Shown here piece after piece: positions 5,202 to 5,529 of a DNA stretch of 5,529 nucleotides (the first letter of the stretch is position 1; every line of letters begins with the position of its first letter). Under the pieces are notes generated by a model, which was not told the origin of the DNA, made no database searches, and saw nothing but the letters and a program-made list of their open reading frames with translations. The DNA is taken from contig PKUY01000386.1 of the NCBI GenBank assembly GCA_003131705.1, positions 27,998-33,526 on the forward strand. Direction: 5' to 3'. Origin of the DNA: Acidobacteriota bacterium. GTDB taxonomy: Bacteria > Acidobacteriota > Terriglobia > Acidiferrales > UBA7541. The position numbers were made by a program, and so were the translations under genes.

Positions 5202-5529
5202 GTGAGATACGGCATCGCATTCACATTGTTTTTCGCTCTGCTCAGCTTCATGGCGCTTTTCGCGAACACGGCGTCCGCTCAGCGTTCCTGCGAAAGCCTC
5301 ACGTCTCTCGCTCTCACGAACGTGACGATCACGTCGGCAACATCCATTGCTGCCGGGGCGTACAAACCACCGTCTGCCCCCGGGCAGCCGGCTCCTTCCG
5401 AGGACATGCCGGCATTCTGCCGTGTGGCCGGCGTTGCGAAACCGACGAGCGATTCCGAGATCAAATTCGAATTGTGGCTGCCGGCCTCCGGCTGGAACGG
5501 CAAGTCCGAACAGGTCGGCAACGGCGGGT
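5202..5529 (+). CDS. Exported tannase/feruloyl esterase-family hydrolase, N-terminal part (3' end outside window)
   Basis: The frame is open from GTG 5202 to the window edge (109 complete codons). Residues 1-26 form a Sec signal peptide (MRYG, a hydrophobic core around 5-21, ANTASA then Q27). The mature part starts with CESLTSLALTNVTITSAT (C30 onward), then a Pro-rich loop, then PAFCRVAGVAKPTSDSEIKF and ELWLPASGWNGK, ending at QVGNGG. This is the characteristic N-terminus of the tannase/feruloyl esterase family (Pfam PF07519), whose members hydrolyse ester bonds in gallotannins, feruloylated plant polymers or related aromatic esters. C30 and C73 could form a disulfide (inference). Family members are usually around 500 residues or more, so the catalytic Ser-Asp-His residues and lid domain are not in view and the substrate cannot be told. 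It has its own promoter and ribosome binding site. Its GC content resembles the housekeeping genes, not the adjacent minus-strand gene. Confidence 0.88.
   Translation, partial: MRYGIAFTLFFALLSFMALFANTASAQRSCESLTSLALTNVTITSATSIAAGAYKPPSAPGQPAPSEDMPAFCRVAGVAKPTSDSEIKFELWLPASGWNGKSEQVGNGG

Noticed and set aside
5279..5521. Minus-strand frame of 80 codons at the right end
   Set aside because: It is antisense to the clear tannase/feruloyl esterase N-terminus and has no recognisable features.

Overview
The window is a GC-rich bacterial chromosome segment with two parts: a forward-strand housekeeping cluster (about 1-3841) and a divergent pair of genes for exported proteins (3863-5529). The most likely source is a member of the Acidobacteriota or a similar soil bacterium. 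That is inferred from the pairing of a tannase/feruloyl esterase-family gene with a secreted protein carrying carboxypeptidase-regulatory-like repeats, and from the style of the nucleotidyltransferase. No rRNA or other phylogenetic marker is present to settle it.

Housekeeping cluster, left to right: the C-terminal third of the tyrosine recombinase XerD (cut by the left edge); a class II CCA-adding/poly(A) polymerase-type nucleotidyltransferase with a long charged disordered tail; the endoribonuclease YbeY; and a membrane-anchored CBS-pair/CorC-HlyC protein. Gaps are 35, 57 and 1 nt and no terminator is visible between the genes, so they are probably cotranscribed. The 1-nt ybeY-to-CBS junction suggests translational coupling and matches the widely conserved ybeY-ybeX/corC neighbourhood. 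The middle genes share an RNA-maturation theme: tRNA or RNA 3' ends, then 16S rRNA processing and quality control.

The cluster ends convergently, 21 bp from the stop of a minus-strand gene (3863-5038). This gene encodes an exported protein with an N-terminal NTR/TIMP-like domain, starting Cys-x-Cys right after the predicted signal peptide, followed by one clear carboxypeptidase-regulatory-like domain and one further beta-rich domain. It is visibly lower in GC than its neighbours. A 163-bp divergent intergenic region follows, with a good sigma70-type promoter (TTGACA, 17 bp, CATACT) directed rightwards and a dyad centred on its -10 element. This promoter would drive a gene cut by the right edge (5202-5529), the N-terminus of an exported tannase/feruloyl esterase-family hydrolase. 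That gene is open to the window edge, has an excellent ribosome binding site and starts with GTG.

I see no CRISPR array, tRNA, rRNA, insertion sequence, toxin-antitoxin pair or defence system. The points most worth a second look are the TIMP-like N-terminus of the secreted protein, the altered nucleotide-selection motif (NQPVR in place of EDxxR) in the nucleotidyltransferase, and the putative operator in the divergent promoter region.
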